64,000 nt of DNA. Source: Bacteroides sp. CAG:709. Its GTDB lineage: Bacteria > Bacteroidota > Bacteroidia > Bacteroidales > UBA932. The position numbers and the translations under genes are program-made. Below the pieces are notes generated by a model, which was not told the DNA's origin, ran no database searches, and saw only the letters and a program-made list of their open reading frames with translations. The stretch lies in the NCBI GenBank assembly GCA_000434935.1, contig FR882197.1:1-64000 (forward strand), written 5' to 3'. Positions 43,603 through 53,964 of the stretch are shown here, one piece after another. The stretch's first letter is position 1. Every line of letters starts with the position of its first letter.

Positions 43603-44697
43603 ATGGACATAGATCTCTTATCGAAAATAGTCAAGGAACTGATTCTGGACAATGACGAAGTGGCATTGCCGGGAATCGGCTCATTCATCGCCGAGATTGT
43701 CCCGTCCGTATTTTCCGACAAGGGATACACTATCAATCCGCCATATAGACGCCTGTCATTCAGGCAGAAAGGAAGCGGCGACGAGAACATGCTCATTGAC
43801 TTTTACGCACGTTGCAACAACATTGACACTCCTACGGCATCGCGGATAATCCGGGAATTCCTGGAGGAGATGAGGCGCGTGCTTGAGACGAAGAAGTCGA
43901 TTGTTTTTCCTGGGCTCGGGAAGTTGCGCGCGACGAAGGAGAATTATTTCTTTTTCGTGGCCGACGAGGACCTGGACATCTATCCGGAGGGCTTCGGACT
44001 GGAGCCGATTTCGCTGAAGACGCACGAGGAAACGCCGGCGGAAGTGTCAGCGACAATGGCGGCGCTCCGGTCGATCCTGAATCCGGAGGAGGCCGAGACG
44101 GAGACAGAGGAGGCGACAGCGGCACCAGCAGAGGACAATGCGAAGGAGGCTGTGGCCAATCAGGAGGAAAACGAGGGGGAAACGACCGAGGGCAATGCGA
44201 GCGAGACGGAAACCCAGACGACGGACACCGAAGAAGCAGCACTGGCGGAGGCCAATACCGAGGAGGTCGAGGTCAATGCCAATGAGCCTGTGACAGAGGA
44301 GATCAATGCCCCTGCGGAACCGACTGGAGACAATGCGACGCCAGCTGGCGACAATCCAGTGAATGTCAATGATTTGGCAGCCAATGCCGAAATAGTGGAA
44401 AATGCCGGGCCAGCAGAAAACACGGAACCCGAACCGGCTGAAGTGCCGATGACTGACAACAAGTCGGGCGCGACCATGCCAGCCACCACGACCACCTCAA
44501 CAGCCACGACCGCCCACGCCACCAGCCAGAAACCGGCCGGCAGCAAAATCTGGCAGGTGATAAAGTGGACCGTGATAATCCTCGTGATACTTGCCGTGAC
44601 AGCATTGCTGACATTCATCATCCTGGCACACATTGCCCCGGACTTCATCGACTCCATACTCTACACCCCGGAAGAGCTGGAAATCCTCAACCTGTAG
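43603..44697 (+). CDS. Membrane-anchored HU/CCDC81-like protein
   Basis: 364 aa. Residues 1-125 form two HU/IHF-like parts (LLSKIVKELILDNDEVALPGIGSFIAEI ... INPPYRRLSFRQKG; then ASRIIREFLEEMRRVLETKKSIVFPGLGKLRATKENYFFFV), matching bacterial HU-CCDC81 domains. The middle (about 145-315) is a low-complexity acidic linker rich in Glu, Ala, Asn and Thr. A single transmembrane helix is at about 320-345 (VIKWTVIILVILAVTALLTF), leaving a short end PDFIDSILYTPEELEILNL. Relatives often end with a SPOR domain; this one does not. The N-terminus should face the cytoplasm. Whether it binds DNA is unknown. Convergent with the uridine-kinase-like gene. Confidence 0.82.
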   Translation: MDIDLLSKIVKELILDNDEVALPGIGSFIAEIVPSVFSDKGYTINPPYRRLSFRQKGSGDENMLIDFYARCNNIDTPTASRIIREFLEEMRRVLETKKSIVFPGLGKLRATKENYFFFVADEDLDIYPEGFGLEPISLKTHEETPAEVSATMAALRSILNPEEAETETEEATAAPAEDNAKEAVANQEENEGETTEGNASETETQTTDTEEAALAEANTEEVEVNANEPVTEEINAPAEPTGDNATPAGDNPVNVNDLAANAEIVENAGPAENTEPEPAEVPMTDNKSGATMPATTTTSTATTAHATSQKPAGSKIWQVIKWTVIILVILAVTALLTFIILAHIAPDFIDSILYTPEELEILNL

Positions 44698-45004
44698 ACC
44701 AGCCATCTCAAAATACCAGGCTCACTGGCGGGACGCGGCCACGCCCCAATCTCCAGAAGTACTGATTATCAACAAGTTATAAAACAGAGCGTGGAAACGT
44801 AGCCAAAAAAAGGCCGCATTTCCACGCTCTGTTAAAAATAGTATCTGATTATCAACGAGTTACAAAATCACCCGTGGCCGCGTCCCGACCGGCCGATCCG
44901 AATCAGCCTCCAAACCAACCAAGGACAGCCACGAAACCGCGTCCCTCCTGACCGATCCAAGGGCCGCCGCAAACACCACGACACAAAACCCCACACGCCA
45001 AGCC
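44698..45004. other. Convergent intergenic region holding repeat copy B
   Basis: 307 bases without a gene, filled mainly by the palindromic repeat (44727-44886), then GC-rich DNA with GATCCGA/GATCCAAGG words. The repeat's hairpins could also end transcription from both sides. Confidence 0.5.
44727..44886. repeat. Nested palindromic dispersed repeat, copy B
   Basis: Inverted relative to copy A. The outer arms are GGCGGGACGCGGCCACGC (44727-44744) and CGTGGCCGCGTCCC (44873-44886). The inner arms GCGTGGAAACG / CATTTCCACGC surround a poly-A loop (about 44792-44826). The spacers TGATTATCAACAAGTTA and TGATTATCAACGAGTTA are the reverse complement of the TAACTCATTGATAATCA spacers of copy A. Confidence 0.85.
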
Positions 45005-46729
45005 CTACAGCGTCTGCCCGCCGATGAACTCCCTCATGATCGACGTCGGCGGAATCGCCGCAATCTCATCCGGCGAAAGCGCCACGATATAATCCAGGAA
45101 TTTCAGGAGACGGATGGCCTCAGTGTAGGCAGGAGACGACGGAGCAATACGACGAAGCAGCGGCTCGGCATAATACTTCAGCATTGGAAGCTCATACAGG
45201 AGAGCCGAATTGAACGACGCATCCGCATTCTCCTGGAACGGGAAAATATTGCGGTTCTCACCACGCCTGACACTCTGCCAACGCATTATGGTCTCCTCCG
45301 GCGTTATGCCACGGACACGATTGTCACGCACCATGCGACGCAAGAGACGATTGTCTGAAGTCGAAATATTGTTGTTCTCATCGATATTGAGCGACGTGAG
45401 AGCCGATGCGTAAACCCTGAAAATACGGGAATTATCCACATCCGGAACCATGGCCGGATCCAGCGCATGGATACCCTCCATTATCAATATCTCCTTGTCC
45501 CCCAGCGAAATACGCTTCCCGGAAGGAACCGAACGTCCCTCCTTGAAATCGAACTTCGGCAACTCCACCTCCTTGCCTGCGAACAAATCATTGAGCTGAC
45601 TGTTAAGCAGCTTCAGGTCCATCGCCTCCAGCGCCTCGAAATCATAATTGCCGTCGCTGTCTTTGGGCGTATGCTCGCGGTCGACGAAATAATTGTCCAG
45701 TTCAATGACCTTCGGCACCATTCCGAGGACACGGCATTGCAACGCAAGACGCAGCGACGAAGACGTCTTTCCGCTCGAAGACGGACCGGCGATGAACACC
45801 GCCTTCACCTTGTCGCGGCGCGAATAAATCTGATCCGCGATAGCCGCATATTTACGCTCATGAAGAGCCTCAGAAAGATTGATCAGACGCACCGCATTGC
45901 CCTCGGTAATGGCCCGGTTCAATGTTCCTATCCCATTGACCCTCACGATGGAACACCAGTCAGAATAGGCAGCCAATGTGGCAGCGATCTTCGACTGCGT
46001 CTTCACCGGGATCACCTTGGAGAAATCACCCTCCGAAGGGAATTGAAGGCAGAAGCCATTAGCGAAAGGCAGCAAGTCGAAAACCTTCAGGTACCCTGTC
46101 GAAGGAAGCAGCGGACCATGGAAGGTATCCACCTGACCATCAAGAAAATACACACTGCAAATAAACTTACCCAGAGATTTCTGGAGCTCCGCCTTGTCAG
46201 GCTGGTTGTTTTTCTCGAACAACGCCTCGGCAGCCGAAGCCTCCATCTTTTTCTTCACGAAAGGCATATCCGCAGCCACAATCTCATGCATGCGCTTCTT
46301 GATGGCCGCCAAATCCGCATCACTCAGCCGGACAGGCACACGTCGTCCATCCTCGCGCAGCTCCACGTCACAGATATTGCAATACAGACCACTCGGAAGA
46401 GAATGGTCAATGATAAGCACCTTGTCCGGAAACAGTTCCCTGACTGCGTTCTGCAAGACAAAACAGAGAGAACGCAGATAAGTACGACGGCCATCCGGAT
46501 GATTGTAACCGATAAATTCCACTTCATGGGACATCGACAGCCTATAATCGAGTTCCTTCAGCTTATGGTCCACAAGTGCCGCGAGCACAGGATATTCCAC
46601 CCCGGTTTTCTCATCCGTCACAGTCTTGCAAACCTCATCGGAAAAATCTCCGAGCCTCTTCAGGAACGGAACCTCATAACGCTTTCCGTCATTGACCAGA
46701 AAAACATTGAATTTATCAGTTTCAATCAT
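45005..46729 (-). CDS. Uridine-kinase-like protein with ThrRS-like N-terminus
   Basis: 574 aa. The N-terminal part (1-about 220) resembles the TGS/second additional domain of threonyl-tRNA synthetase (RLSMSHEVEFIGYNHPDGRRTYLRSLCFVLQNAVRELFPDKVLIIDHSLPSGLYC). The C-terminal half is a P-loop phosphoribulokinase/uridine kinase: Walker A AGPSSSGKTSSSLRL, KVIELDNYFVDREHTPKDSDGNYDFEALEAMDLKLLN, EILIMEGIHALDP and RRMVRDNRVRGITPEETI. This fusion is a known family in bacteria. The phosphate acceptor is unproven; uridine or another nucleoside. It starts one base after the uvrA stop, so co-translation is likely. Confidence 0.88.
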   Translation of the reverse strand: MIETDKFNVFLVNDGKRYEVPFLKRLGDFSDEVCKTVTDEKTGVEYPVLAALVDHKLKELDYRLSMSHEVEFIGYNHPDGRRTYLRSLCFVLQNAVRELFPDKVLIIDHSLPSGLYCNICDVELREDGRRVPVRLSDADLAAIKKRMHEIVAADMPFVKKKMEASAAEALFEKNNQPDKAELQKSLGKFICSVYFLDGQVDTFHGPLLPSTGYLKVFDLLPFANGFCLQFPSEGDFSKVIPVKTQSKIAATLAAYSDWCSIVRVNGIGTLNRAITEGNAVRLINLSEALHERKYAAIADQIYSRRDKVKAVFIAGPSSSGKTSSSLRLALQCRVLGMVPKVIELDNYFVDREHTPKDSDGNYDFEALEAMDLKLLNSQLNDLFAGKEVELPKFDFKEGRSVPSGKRISLGDKEILIMEGIHALDPAMVPDVDNSRIFRVYASALTSLNIDENNNISTSDNRLLRRMVRDNRVRGITPEETIMRWQSVRRGENRNIFPFQENADASFNSALLYELPMLKYYAEPLLRRIAPSSPAYTEAIRLLKFLDYIVALSPDEIAAIPPTSIMREFIGGQTL

Positions 46730-46730
46730 T

Positions 46731-49547
46731 TTATTTCATGCTAACTAAATTTCCATCAAGCACTTCCTTCAGATACGGGCCCGTGACCGAATCCGGATTC
46801 ATTGCCAATTCCTCAGGCGTTCCCTGCGCCACCACATAACCGCCGCGACGGCCGCCGTCCGGTCCCATGTCGAAAATATAATCCGCGCATTTCAGCACAT
46901 CCAGATTATGTTCAATGACAATGACCGTGTTGCCGCTTTCGACCAGCTTCTGAAGCACGCCGAGCAACACCTTTATATCTTCAAAATGCAGGCCTGTAGT
47001 AGGCTCATCAAGTATATAAAGGGTGTTTCCTGTGTCCTTCCGGTACAATTCCGACGCAAGTTTCATTCTCTGACTCTCGCCGCCAGACAATGTCACCGCT
47101 GATTGGCCCAGATGGATATACCCAAGACCGACATCCACAAGCGCCTTCAGCTTCTGCGAAATCTTCGGAATCCCCTGGAAAAATTCATAAGCCTCGCTGA
47201 TAGGCATTTCCAGTACATCATTGATACTCTTGCCTTTATACTTCACCGCGAGGGTATCTTCCTTGTAACGCCGGCCACGGCACTCATCGCAGACGACATT
47301 GACCGAAGGCAGGAAATTCATCTCGATGACCTTGATGCCGGCACCCTTGCACGCCTCGCAACGGCCGCCGGGAACATTGAACGAAAACCTCCCGGGCCCG
47401 AAGCCGCGCACCTTCGCGTCCGGCGTCTCGGCGAACAGGTTGCGGATATCGTTGAACACGCCGGTAAACGTGGCCGGATTGCTCCTCGGCGTGCGTCCGA
47501 TGGCGCTCTGGTCGATTTCGATGAGTTTGTCGATATTCTCCACGCCGACCAGTTCGCGGTACGGCAGCGGATGCATCTTCGCGTTGTAGAACTTGTTCTT
47601 CAGAATCGGCATCAACGTCTCGTTTATCAGCGACGACTTGCCGCTTCCGCTGACGCCGCTTATGCCGATGAACACGCCCAAAGGAAAGTCTATGTCAATG
47701 TCTTTCAGGTTGTTGCCGCTCGCCCCGCGAATCCCCAACGTATTCCCGGTTCCACGCCTGCGCATCGGCGGCACATCTATCTTCCGCACCCCTTTCAGGT
47801 AATCCAGGGTCAATGACTCCCCTACCACGACGTGTTTCAATGTTTCCGCATCAGGAGCGACGCCATGGAGCAGCATCGGCACAGGGGCATTGAGACAGAT
47901 ACGTCCGCCGTTCAGGCCCGCGCCGGGTCCCACATCCACGAGCCAATCCGCGTTATACATGGTCTCGGCATCATGCTCCACGACCATGACGGAGTTCCCC
48001 TCGTCGCGCAATTCTTTAAGGGAATTTATCAGCTTGCGGTTGTCGCGCTGGTGGAGACCGATACTCGGCTCGTCCAGGATATAAAGGACATTGACAAGCT
48101 TGGAACCTATCTGCGTAGCGAGGCGGATGCGCTGGCTCTCACCTCCTGACAATGAAGCCGTAGCCCTGTCAAGCGACAGATAATCCAGACCGACATCCAG
48201 CATAAAGCCGGTACGTTCTTTAAGTTCCTTGAGTATATCCCGCGCTATAATGTTCTCTCTGTCAGTTAGTTTCGACGGAAGTTCAGCAAACCATTCCGCC
48301 AGGGCGGACATCTCCATGGCCGCCACTTCCGATATGGTTTTCCCGTCGATGCGGAAACAGTTCGTCTGTTCATTCAGCCTAGTCCCATGACAGACCGGGC
48401 AAACGATTTTATCCTCTATGTCATCCACGATTCCCGGAAACGCCACCATTTCCGAAAGCGTCCCGTCGCCCACGCGGAACAATTCATCCGAACCATATAC
48501 GATAAGCGAAACCGCTTCCTCCGGAATATCCTCTATCGGGTCATAGAGCGAAAAGTCATATCTTCTTGCTATTGAGCGGATTATATCGAACTTCTTGGTC
48601 TCCCGGATCTTGCCGAGCGGGATGATGCCCCCGTCCGCGATAGAAACCGACCTGTCAGGAATGATGGCATCGATATCCACATTCACAATCTTTCCAAGTC
48701 CCTTACAATGAGGGCAATACCCTTCAGGAGAATTAAAAGAGAACGAATGTGGCGCAGGTTCCTGAAGCGAGATGCCGGAATCCGGGTCCACGAGATGCTT
48801 CGAATAATGCTGAAGCTCCCCGGTTTCCAGGTCCATCACCGCCACGGAGCCCTTTCCGCGCCCCAGCGCAATGGTCACAGAATCCTTCACACGCTTGTCG
48901 TCCCCAGGCACCGGCTTCAGTCTATCTACCACCAGTTCAATAAAATGCGCCTTGTATCTATCCAATGCCGTAACGGTCGAGAGGTCATGCAGTTCGCCGT
49001 CAATGCGCACCTGCGTGAAACCACGTTTACGCAATTGGTCGAACAACTCCCTGTAATGTCCCTTCCTGCCCCGGACCAGCGGCGCCAGAAGGTAGCATTT
49101 CCTGCCATTGTAATTGTGCATTATCAGACTGACAATCTGCTCGTCAGTATAGCGCACCATTTCCTTCCCCGTCACCGGCGAGTACGCCCTGGACGCCCTG
49201 GCATAAAGCAGACGCAGGAAGTCGAAAATCTCCGTGATGGTCCCCACAGTGGAACGCGGATTGTTTCCGGTGGTCTTCTGTTCAATGGCGATGATAGGGC
49301 TAAGGCCGTTGATTTCATCGACTTCCGGCTTTTCCAGAACGCCCATGAAATGCTTGGCGTAAGTGGACAAAGTATCCATATAACGCCTCTGGCCTTCGGC
49401 ATAAATCGTGTCGAAAGCCAATGATGATTTACCGCTGCCGCTCAGGCCCGTAACCACCACGAATTCTCCCCGCGGGATATCCAGGCTTACGCCCTTGAGG
49501 TTATGGGCCTTCGCTCCCCTGATTTCAATATATCCGGTTTTCTTCAT
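46731..49547 (-). CDS. uvrA: Excinuclease ABC subunit A
   Basis: DNA damage-recognition ATPase of nucleotide excision repair. 938 aa, standard length. Two ABC ATPase modules are visible: Walker [13 protein letters not shown] (N-terminal) and [11 protein letters not shown] (C-terminal), with signatures [12 protein letters not shown] and [12 protein letters not shown] and Walker [15 protein letters not shown] and [14 protein letters not shown]. Zn-finger CxxC pairs are present ([33 protein letters not shown]). Its ATG overlaps the stop of a small lipoprotein gene (TAATG), an unusual coupling that places uvrA at the end of the protease/SusCD run. Confidence 0.97.
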   Translation of the reverse strand: MKKTGYIEIRGAKAHNLKGVSLDIPRGEFVVVTGLSGSGKSSLAFDTIYAEGQRRYMDTLSTYAKHFMGVLEKPEVDEINGLSPIIAIEQKTTGNNPRSTVGTITEIFDFLRLLYARASRAYSPVTGKEMVRYTDEQIVSLIMHNYNGRKCYLLAPLVRGRKGHYRELFDQLRKRGFTQVRIDGELHDLSTVTALDRYKAHFIELVVDRLKPVPGDDKRVKDSVTIALGRGKGSVAVMDLETGELQHYSKHLVDPDSGISLQEPAPHSFSFNSPEGYCPHCKGLGKIVNVDIDAIIPDRSVSIADGGIIPLGKIRETKKFDIIRSIARRYDFSLYDPIEDIPEEAVSLIVYGSDELFRVGDGTLSEMVAFPGIVDDIEDKIVCPVCHGTRLNEQTNCFRIDGKTISEVAAMEMSALAEWFAELPSKLTDRENIIARDILKELKERTGFMLDVGLDYLSLDRATASLSGGESQRIRLATQIGSKLVNVLYILDEPSIGLHQRDNRKLINSLKELRDEGNSVMVVEHDAETMYNADWLVDVGPGAGLNGGRICLNAPVPMLLHGVAPDAETLKHVVVGESLTLDYLKGVRKIDVPPMRRRGTGNTLGIRGASGNNLKDIDIDFPLGVFIGISGVSGSGKSSLINETLMPILKNKFYNAKMHPLPYRELVGVENIDKLIEIDQSAIGRTPRSNPATFTGVFNDIRNLFAETPDAKVRGFGPGRFSFNVPGGRCEACKGAGIKVIEMNFLPSVNVVCDECRGRRYKEDTLAVKYKGKSINDVLEMPISEAYEFFQGIPKISQKLKALVDVGLGYIHLGQSAVTLSGGESQRMKLASELYRKDTGNTLYILDEPTTGLHFEDIKVLLGVLQKLVESGNTVIVIEHNLDVLKCADYIFDMGPDGGRRGGYVVAQGTPEELAMNPDSVTGPYLKEVLDGNLVSMK

Positions 49548-49954
49548 TATTTGCTCTCCTTCACTGATGAAGGAATTTTCTCTCTCTTATAAGTCGTCAC
49601 TTCGCCCGAACCGTTGTTCGCGGTGAGTTTCAATGTTTTAGAGGACAATGACACTGCATAGCTGCCCGCGCCCCAAGGCGTGCCGTCTGCGTAGAAACCA
49701 TAGAGCTGGCCATCCACCATTTCCCAGTTTCCGGCATAATGGACATACTTTCCGTCCTGCAGCTTCTGATACCAGTCGAAGCCGCCGGTCTTGGAGAATG
49801 CCAGGTAAACAGACACCTCATACGGTTCCTGTGCCTTGGTAACTACACTTATATCAGACAGATGCCACTCCCCGCAAATATCCTTGTCTTCTTTCGCGCA
49901 GCCCGACATTACCACGGCCAGAGCTGCCGCCATCATAATTTTCCAAAGTTTCAT
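49547..49954 (-). CDS. Small lipocalin-like lipoprotein 1 (subtilase-linked)
   Basis: 135 aa. Signal peptide with lipobox VVMSGC (Cys19), then a compact beta-rich domain: [70 protein letters not shown]. It is clearly a paralogue of the lipoprotein at 53965-54390; shared blocks are GEW.L, VY..F...G.F..YQKL..G......G.W....L.G.Y.DG..WG and a C-terminal Y+R..IP..VK. It sits 22 bases after subtilase 1. Lipocalin-like folds bind small ligands or peptides, so a role as protease inhibitor, chaperone or peptide binder is possible but only inferred. Confidence 0.78.
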   Translation of the reverse strand: MKLWKIMMAAALAVVMSGCAKEDKDICGEWHLSDISVVTKAQEPYEVSVYLAFSKTGGFDWYQKLQDGKYVHYAGNWEMVDGQLYGFYADGTPWGAGSYAVSLSSKTLKLTANNGSGEVTTYKREKIPSSVKESK

Positions 49955-49976
49955 GATTTCAACTCATTAAATTGAC

Positions 49977-51935
49977 CTACAACCAGCCTCCGTTGGAAGC
50001 CTTCACACCTCTTGCAAGCACGGAAATTGTCCTGGAAATTTCCATGCCGCCCATCGTCGAACCGGTGCCGACGTTCTGACCGCCAGCCACGGCCTTCACC
50101 GTAATCTTCACATTGCCCGATTTCACCGGTTTCAATGTCAGTTTACCGCCCGCAACCTGCGGTGCCGATTTCAGCCCGAGCACCTCCAGATCCTCCGACG
50201 ATATTTCCACGCCGGTATATGTCAATGACTTATAGGCGTTCCCGAAATATTTTCCGAGGTCCAATGTCTGCTCGTCTCCCACCGTCATCACTTCGCAAGG
50301 TGTTCCTTCCACATTCATCAGCAGTTTCCATGCATCGACGGCACCTGTTCCCATCTTGCCTTTATAGCTGCTGTAATTAACCGATTCAACCTCGCCTTTA
50401 TCATTATAAAAATATGTGCTTCCGGTGCAATACTTGTCAATCTCGTCCACCGATGTCAAAAGCATTGACTTGAACTCATCTACGGCGCAGGTCTTTCCGA
50501 GTTTTTTCATATATGAAAGACCGAGGGCTGCCACACCGGATACATGAGGGCATGCCATCGAAGTTCCTTCCATATAATCGTAGCCGGAACCGTCATAATA
50601 TTCGTTTTCCAATTCGAGCGGCATCGTGGAAAGGATGCTCGAACTTAATGTCGCATACTTGAGATTCGACTTTGTGGTGCAGGCAGAGTAGGAGTCTCCT
50701 CCCGGAGCGGCAATATTGCAACCAGGGCCGTAGTTGGTATATGATGTCGGCCTGTTGTCGCATCCGATTGCTGTCACGGAAATGAATTCCGTCATGCCTC
50801 CCGGATAGCCGGACATCGGATAAGTTTCATTGCCGGCAGCGAAAATCACCAGACCTCCGCCTATCGGATTGTCTCTCTTCAGGCCGGCAAAATATCTGTA
50901 GGCTGCAACTTCCGCACTCGCATCATCGTCTGACAAATAATCATTGTCAGAGGTAACATCGCCGCCATTTATACCGAACGAGCACTGGAGAATGCTCGCG
51001 CCATGGTCAGCCGCATATTTCGCTGCAGCGGCGATCATCGAAGCCTCTCCACCTTTATCTCCCGAGAAGATCTGACATGACATAATCCTCACGCCGTCAC
51101 CTTTCCCGGTACCGCCGGCAACTCCGCAAACGCCAATGCCATTGTTATTTACAGCAGCAATAGTTCCTGCAACATGGGTTCCGTGACCAGAATCGTTCGC
51201 ATCTGTCCACGTAATCCTGTCCGTGTCCGTAACGAAGTTGTAGCCATGTTTTCCGGTCTTCGGATCAGTCCACATATTGGCGGCAAGGTCAGGATGGCTG
51301 TAAGCCACGCCCTCATCCACGACAGCCACGATGACCGAAGGGTCACCTCCAGTAATCTTCCATGCATCCACGACATTGACATCAGCCCCTGCCACGGAAT
51401 TCCACACCGGATTCCCATTGCCGGTATTATGATAACTCCATTGCTTCGAAAGCATCGGATCATTGAACGCGGCATTCGAGTTCTGCACCGCTTTCGTCCG
51501 GATATTGGAGACATACGGGTGCGGCCTGCGCGTCACGACGTTACGCATGCGGGTATTGTACTGCACGCGCTCGATCTTTTTCTGCGAGGACAATGCCGTC
51601 GCCACCGTTTCCAGCGGAGTTCCTTTCTTCAAATCCAGCTTGTACCAGCGGTCAAGACCGAATCTCCGCTCGTCCTCCTCATGTCCCGGATAGGACTCGA
51701 AAAGAGGTTTGCAGGCCAATGCTCCCGCTGCCTTGGCGATGGAGTCAACAGTTTCCGTACCGGCCACGCCATCTGCAACATATATCAGAATAGACTCGGC
51801 ATCAGCGTTTTCCGGCGTATTTATCACCTTCGAAGCTGCCGGTTTCGGACCTCCTTCATTTACAATGTTCTCCTTGGCACAGCCGCAAGTCAACGCAGCC
51901 AACGCCACCATCAATATTATCTTTTTCGTTTTCAT
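49977..51935 (-). CDS. S8 subtilisin-like lipoprotein protease 1
   Basis: 652 aa from Met at 51935 (MKTKKIILMVALAALTCGC, Cys19). After a prodomain-like N-terminus (40-140) comes the S8 catalytic domain: Asp207 in VAVVDEGVAYSHPDLAANMW, His251 in DSGHGTHVAGTIAAVNNNG, oxyanion Asn369 in IFAAGN and Ser459 in GTSMACPHVSGVAALG. The triad is complete. A beta-rich C-terminal domain (about 520-652) ends SRTISVLARGVKASNGGWL, shared in all three subtilases. As a lipoprotein it should sit in the outer membrane, probably facing out. It starts 20 bases after subtilase 2 and is followed by lipoprotein 1. Confidence 0.92.
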   Translation of the reverse strand: MKTKKIILMVALAALTCGCAKENIVNEGGPKPAASKVINTPENADAESILIYVADGVAGTETVDSIAKAAGALACKPLFESYPGHEEDERRFGLDRWYKLDLKKGTPLETVATALSSQKKIERVQYNTRMRNVVTRRPHPYVSNIRTKAVQNSNAAFNDPMLSKQWSYHNTGNGNPVWNSVAGADVNVVDAWKITGGDPSVIVAVVDEGVAYSHPDLAANMWTDPKTGKHGYNFVTDTDRITWTDANDSGHGTHVAGTIAAVNNNGIGVCGVAGGTGKGDGVRIMSCQIFSGDKGGEASMIAAAAKYAADHGASILQCSFGINGGDVTSDNDYLSDDDASAEVAAYRYFAGLKRDNPIGGGLVIFAAGNETYPMSGYPGGMTEFISVTAIGCDNRPTSYTNYGPGCNIAAPGGDSYSACTTKSNLKYATLSSSILSTMPLELENEYYDGSGYDYMEGTSMACPHVSGVAALGLSYMKKLGKTCAVDEFKSMLLTSVDEIDKYCTGSTYFYNDKGEVESVNYSSYKGKMGTGAVDAWKLLMNVEGTPCEVMTVGDEQTLDLGKYFGNAYKSLTYTGVEISSEDLEVLGLKSAPQVAGGKLTLKPVKSGNVKITVKAVAGGQNVGTGSTMGGMEISRTISVLARGVKASNGGWL

Positions 51936-51955
51936 AAATTTATATGTTGTCACAT

Positions 51956-53905
51956 TTATAGCCATCCTTCATTGCCGCTGCGATGAGTCCTCACGATGAT
52001 GGACACCGTCCTGCTGAACGCCATGCCTCCCATGGCCGAGTCATCGCCGACACGGCTGCCGCCTCCCACGGCATTGATCTTTATTTTCATTGACCCGCAC
52101 TTGGTGGGGTGCAGGTAGAGTTTCCCGCGATTTATGTATGGGGCTTCTTTCAGGCCCAGGCTCTGCATATCTTCCTCGGAATATTCCAGTTTTCCATAAG
52201 TCAGCTGCGATGATGACGCGCCGAACCATTCCGACAGGTCAATGCCTTGCGACTTGCCGCAAACCGCTTCCGAGCAAGGCGTGCCCTCGATATTCATCAT
52301 GAAACGCCATGCGTCGACAGCGCCCGTGCCCATCTTCCCCTTATAGACTCCCGGCTGAGGTGCCACGACTGTCGTGCCCTCGCCATAGTCCTTGACAGCG
52401 CCCAAAAGGCCCGAGTCAATGTCATTTACAGATGAAAGCAGTAAGCTCTTGAACTCTTTGACAGTAAATTTCTTACCGAGCTTCTTCGCGTATGTCAGAC
52501 CCAGAGCGGCGACTCCGCTGACATGAGGACACGCCATGGAGGTGCCGTACATATAGCCATAACCGGAGTCATATTTTTCGGTAGGCAGTGTGGAGAGCAC
52601 CCATGACCTCGGCGAAACCGGCTTCAGATATGGTTCCCCTCCCGGAGCCGCGATATTGCATCCCGCGCCGTAGTTCGTATAATACGACGGAAGAAAGTCC
52701 GGGCCGAATGCCGTCACGCATATCACGTCGCTCAATGCGCCCGGGTACGAAGCATAGGCCTTCGTCTTGTTTCCTGCCGCGAAAATCGCGATTCCGCCAT
52801 CCAGAACATCATTGTTCCGTGTCGCCTCGAAGTCCATAAGTGCTTCATATTCAATGGCATTGAGCCCCGAATTTCCTTTTTTGTAGGCACCGTCGGAATA
52901 ATATGCCGCGTCTTGGTAGCCGAACGAGCAGGAGATTATGGATGCGCCGTTGTCTGCGGCATAGCGTATGGCTTTCGCCATTATCGAAGGTGTGCCGCCA
53001 GCGCTATTGTCCAATATCTGGCAGGACATTATCCTGACGCCGTCGCCTTTTCCGGTTCCTCCCGCGACACCGCAGACTCCCCTGTCGTTATTGTTCACGG
53101 CTGCAATGGTTCCGGCGCAATGCGTCCCATGTCCCTGGTCCTTCTCCTTGTCCCACGTGAGCGGTCCGTTGGTAACGAAGTTAAAGCCATGGATATCATC
53201 CACATAGCCATTACCGTCCGTGTCCGTGCCGTCTTCTCTCTCATCAGGATTCGTCCACATATTGGCTGCAAGGTCAGGATGATTGTATTTCACGCCTTCG
53301 TCGATTACCGCGACAATGATGGTGTTGTCACCGCCCGTTATCTTCCGCCAGACATCGGCAACATTGATATCAGCCCCCGCGACTGCGGATTCCGCAACGG
53401 ACTTGTCGCCGGTATTGCGGTAATGCCATTGTCTTGCGAGCAGCGGGTCATCAAAAACCTGCTGTGGAGACGCCGCTTTGGTCGCCACTTCTTCGCACGG
53501 ATAGCATTCACAGTCAGACACTTTCAGGAACGGGGCATCGTATTCTATTGTTTCGATATTCTCCATTGCCGCAAGTTTCCTGGCAACATCCGAAGCAGAG
53601 TGACCTTTTTCCGGTATTACATGATACCACCTTTCCAGCCCGCAAATGCTCTTCCTTCCGTTTTCAGGGAAGACGCTGCCAGCGATTTCCGCCCCGGCCG
53701 CACGTACTGTCTCCGCATCGATTTCGTCAGGCAAGTCTTTGAATTTCACCAGGATACCGTCAACATTATCACAACAAAGCGGAGCATTGACTATCTTGGC
53801 CAATGTTCCGTCTTCATTATAGCCTGTCTCCGGGGTCCCGACCGTACATGAGACGGCGAGCGCTCCAAGAGCCAGCATATTGACATATCCCTTTTTAGCA
53901 GTCAC
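51956..53905 (-). CDS. S8 subtilisin-like lipoprotein protease 2
   Basis: 649 aa. Short signal MTAKKGYVNMLALGALAVSC (Cys20). Catalytic Asp202 (VAVIDEGVKYNHPDLAANMW), His259 (DQGHGTHCAGTIAAVNNN), oxyanion Asn379 (AAGN) and Ser456 (GTSMACPHVSGVAALG) are all present. A DxDxNGxxDD loop (TDTDGNGYVDD, 227-237) looks calcium-binding and is absent from subtilase 1. The C-terminal beta domain ends RTVSIIVRTHRSGNEGWL. Closest to subtilase 3 and clearly a tandem duplicate. 59 bases separate it from small lipoprotein 2 upstream. Surface proteolysis feeding the SusCD pair is inferred. Confidence 0.92.
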   Translation of the reverse strand: MTAKKGYVNMLALGALAVSCTVGTPETGYNEDGTLAKIVNAPLCCDNVDGILVKFKDLPDEIDAETVRAAGAEIAGSVFPENGRKSICGLERWYHVIPEKGHSASDVARKLAAMENIETIEYDAPFLKVSDCECYPCEEVATKAASPQQVFDDPLLARQWHYRNTGDKSVAESAVAGADINVADVWRKITGGDNTIIVAVIDEGVKYNHPDLAANMWTNPDEREDGTDTDGNGYVDDIHGFNFVTNGPLTWDKEKDQGHGTHCAGTIAAVNNNDRGVCGVAGGTGKGDGVRIMSCQILDNSAGGTPSIMAKAIRYAADNGASIISCSFGYQDAAYYSDGAYKKGNSGLNAIEYEALMDFEATRNNDVLDGGIAIFAAGNKTKAYASYPGALSDVICVTAFGPDFLPSYYTNYGAGCNIAAPGGEPYLKPVSPRSWVLSTLPTEKYDSGYGYMYGTSMACPHVSGVAALGLTYAKKLGKKFTVKEFKSLLLSSVNDIDSGLLGAVKDYGEGTTVVAPQPGVYKGKMGTGAVDAWRFMMNIEGTPCSEAVCGKSQGIDLSEWFGASSSQLTYGKLEYSEEDMQSLGLKEAPYINRGKLYLHPTKCGSMKIKINAVGGGSRVGDDSAMGGMAFSRTVSIIVRTHRSGNEGWL

Positions 53906-53964
53906 TGCGCAATCAAAATTAAGCGCGTTAAGTTACGACATCTCGCCGAAATGACAAAGCCGGG

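Noticed and set aside
44041..44520. Frameshifted or repeat-expanded region in the HU-like protein
   Set aside because: The acidic Ala/Asn/Thr/Glu stretch reads openly in one frame with a normal linker composition and leads into a clear transmembrane helix.
45467..46744. Plus-strand 425-codon open frame
   Set aside because: Antisense to the uridine-kinase-like gene whose motifs (Walker A, TGS-like region) are unambiguous.
52968..53207. Overlapping plus-strand frames across the subtilase genes
   Set aside because: All are antisense to conserved S8 catalytic blocks and change between the three paralogues.
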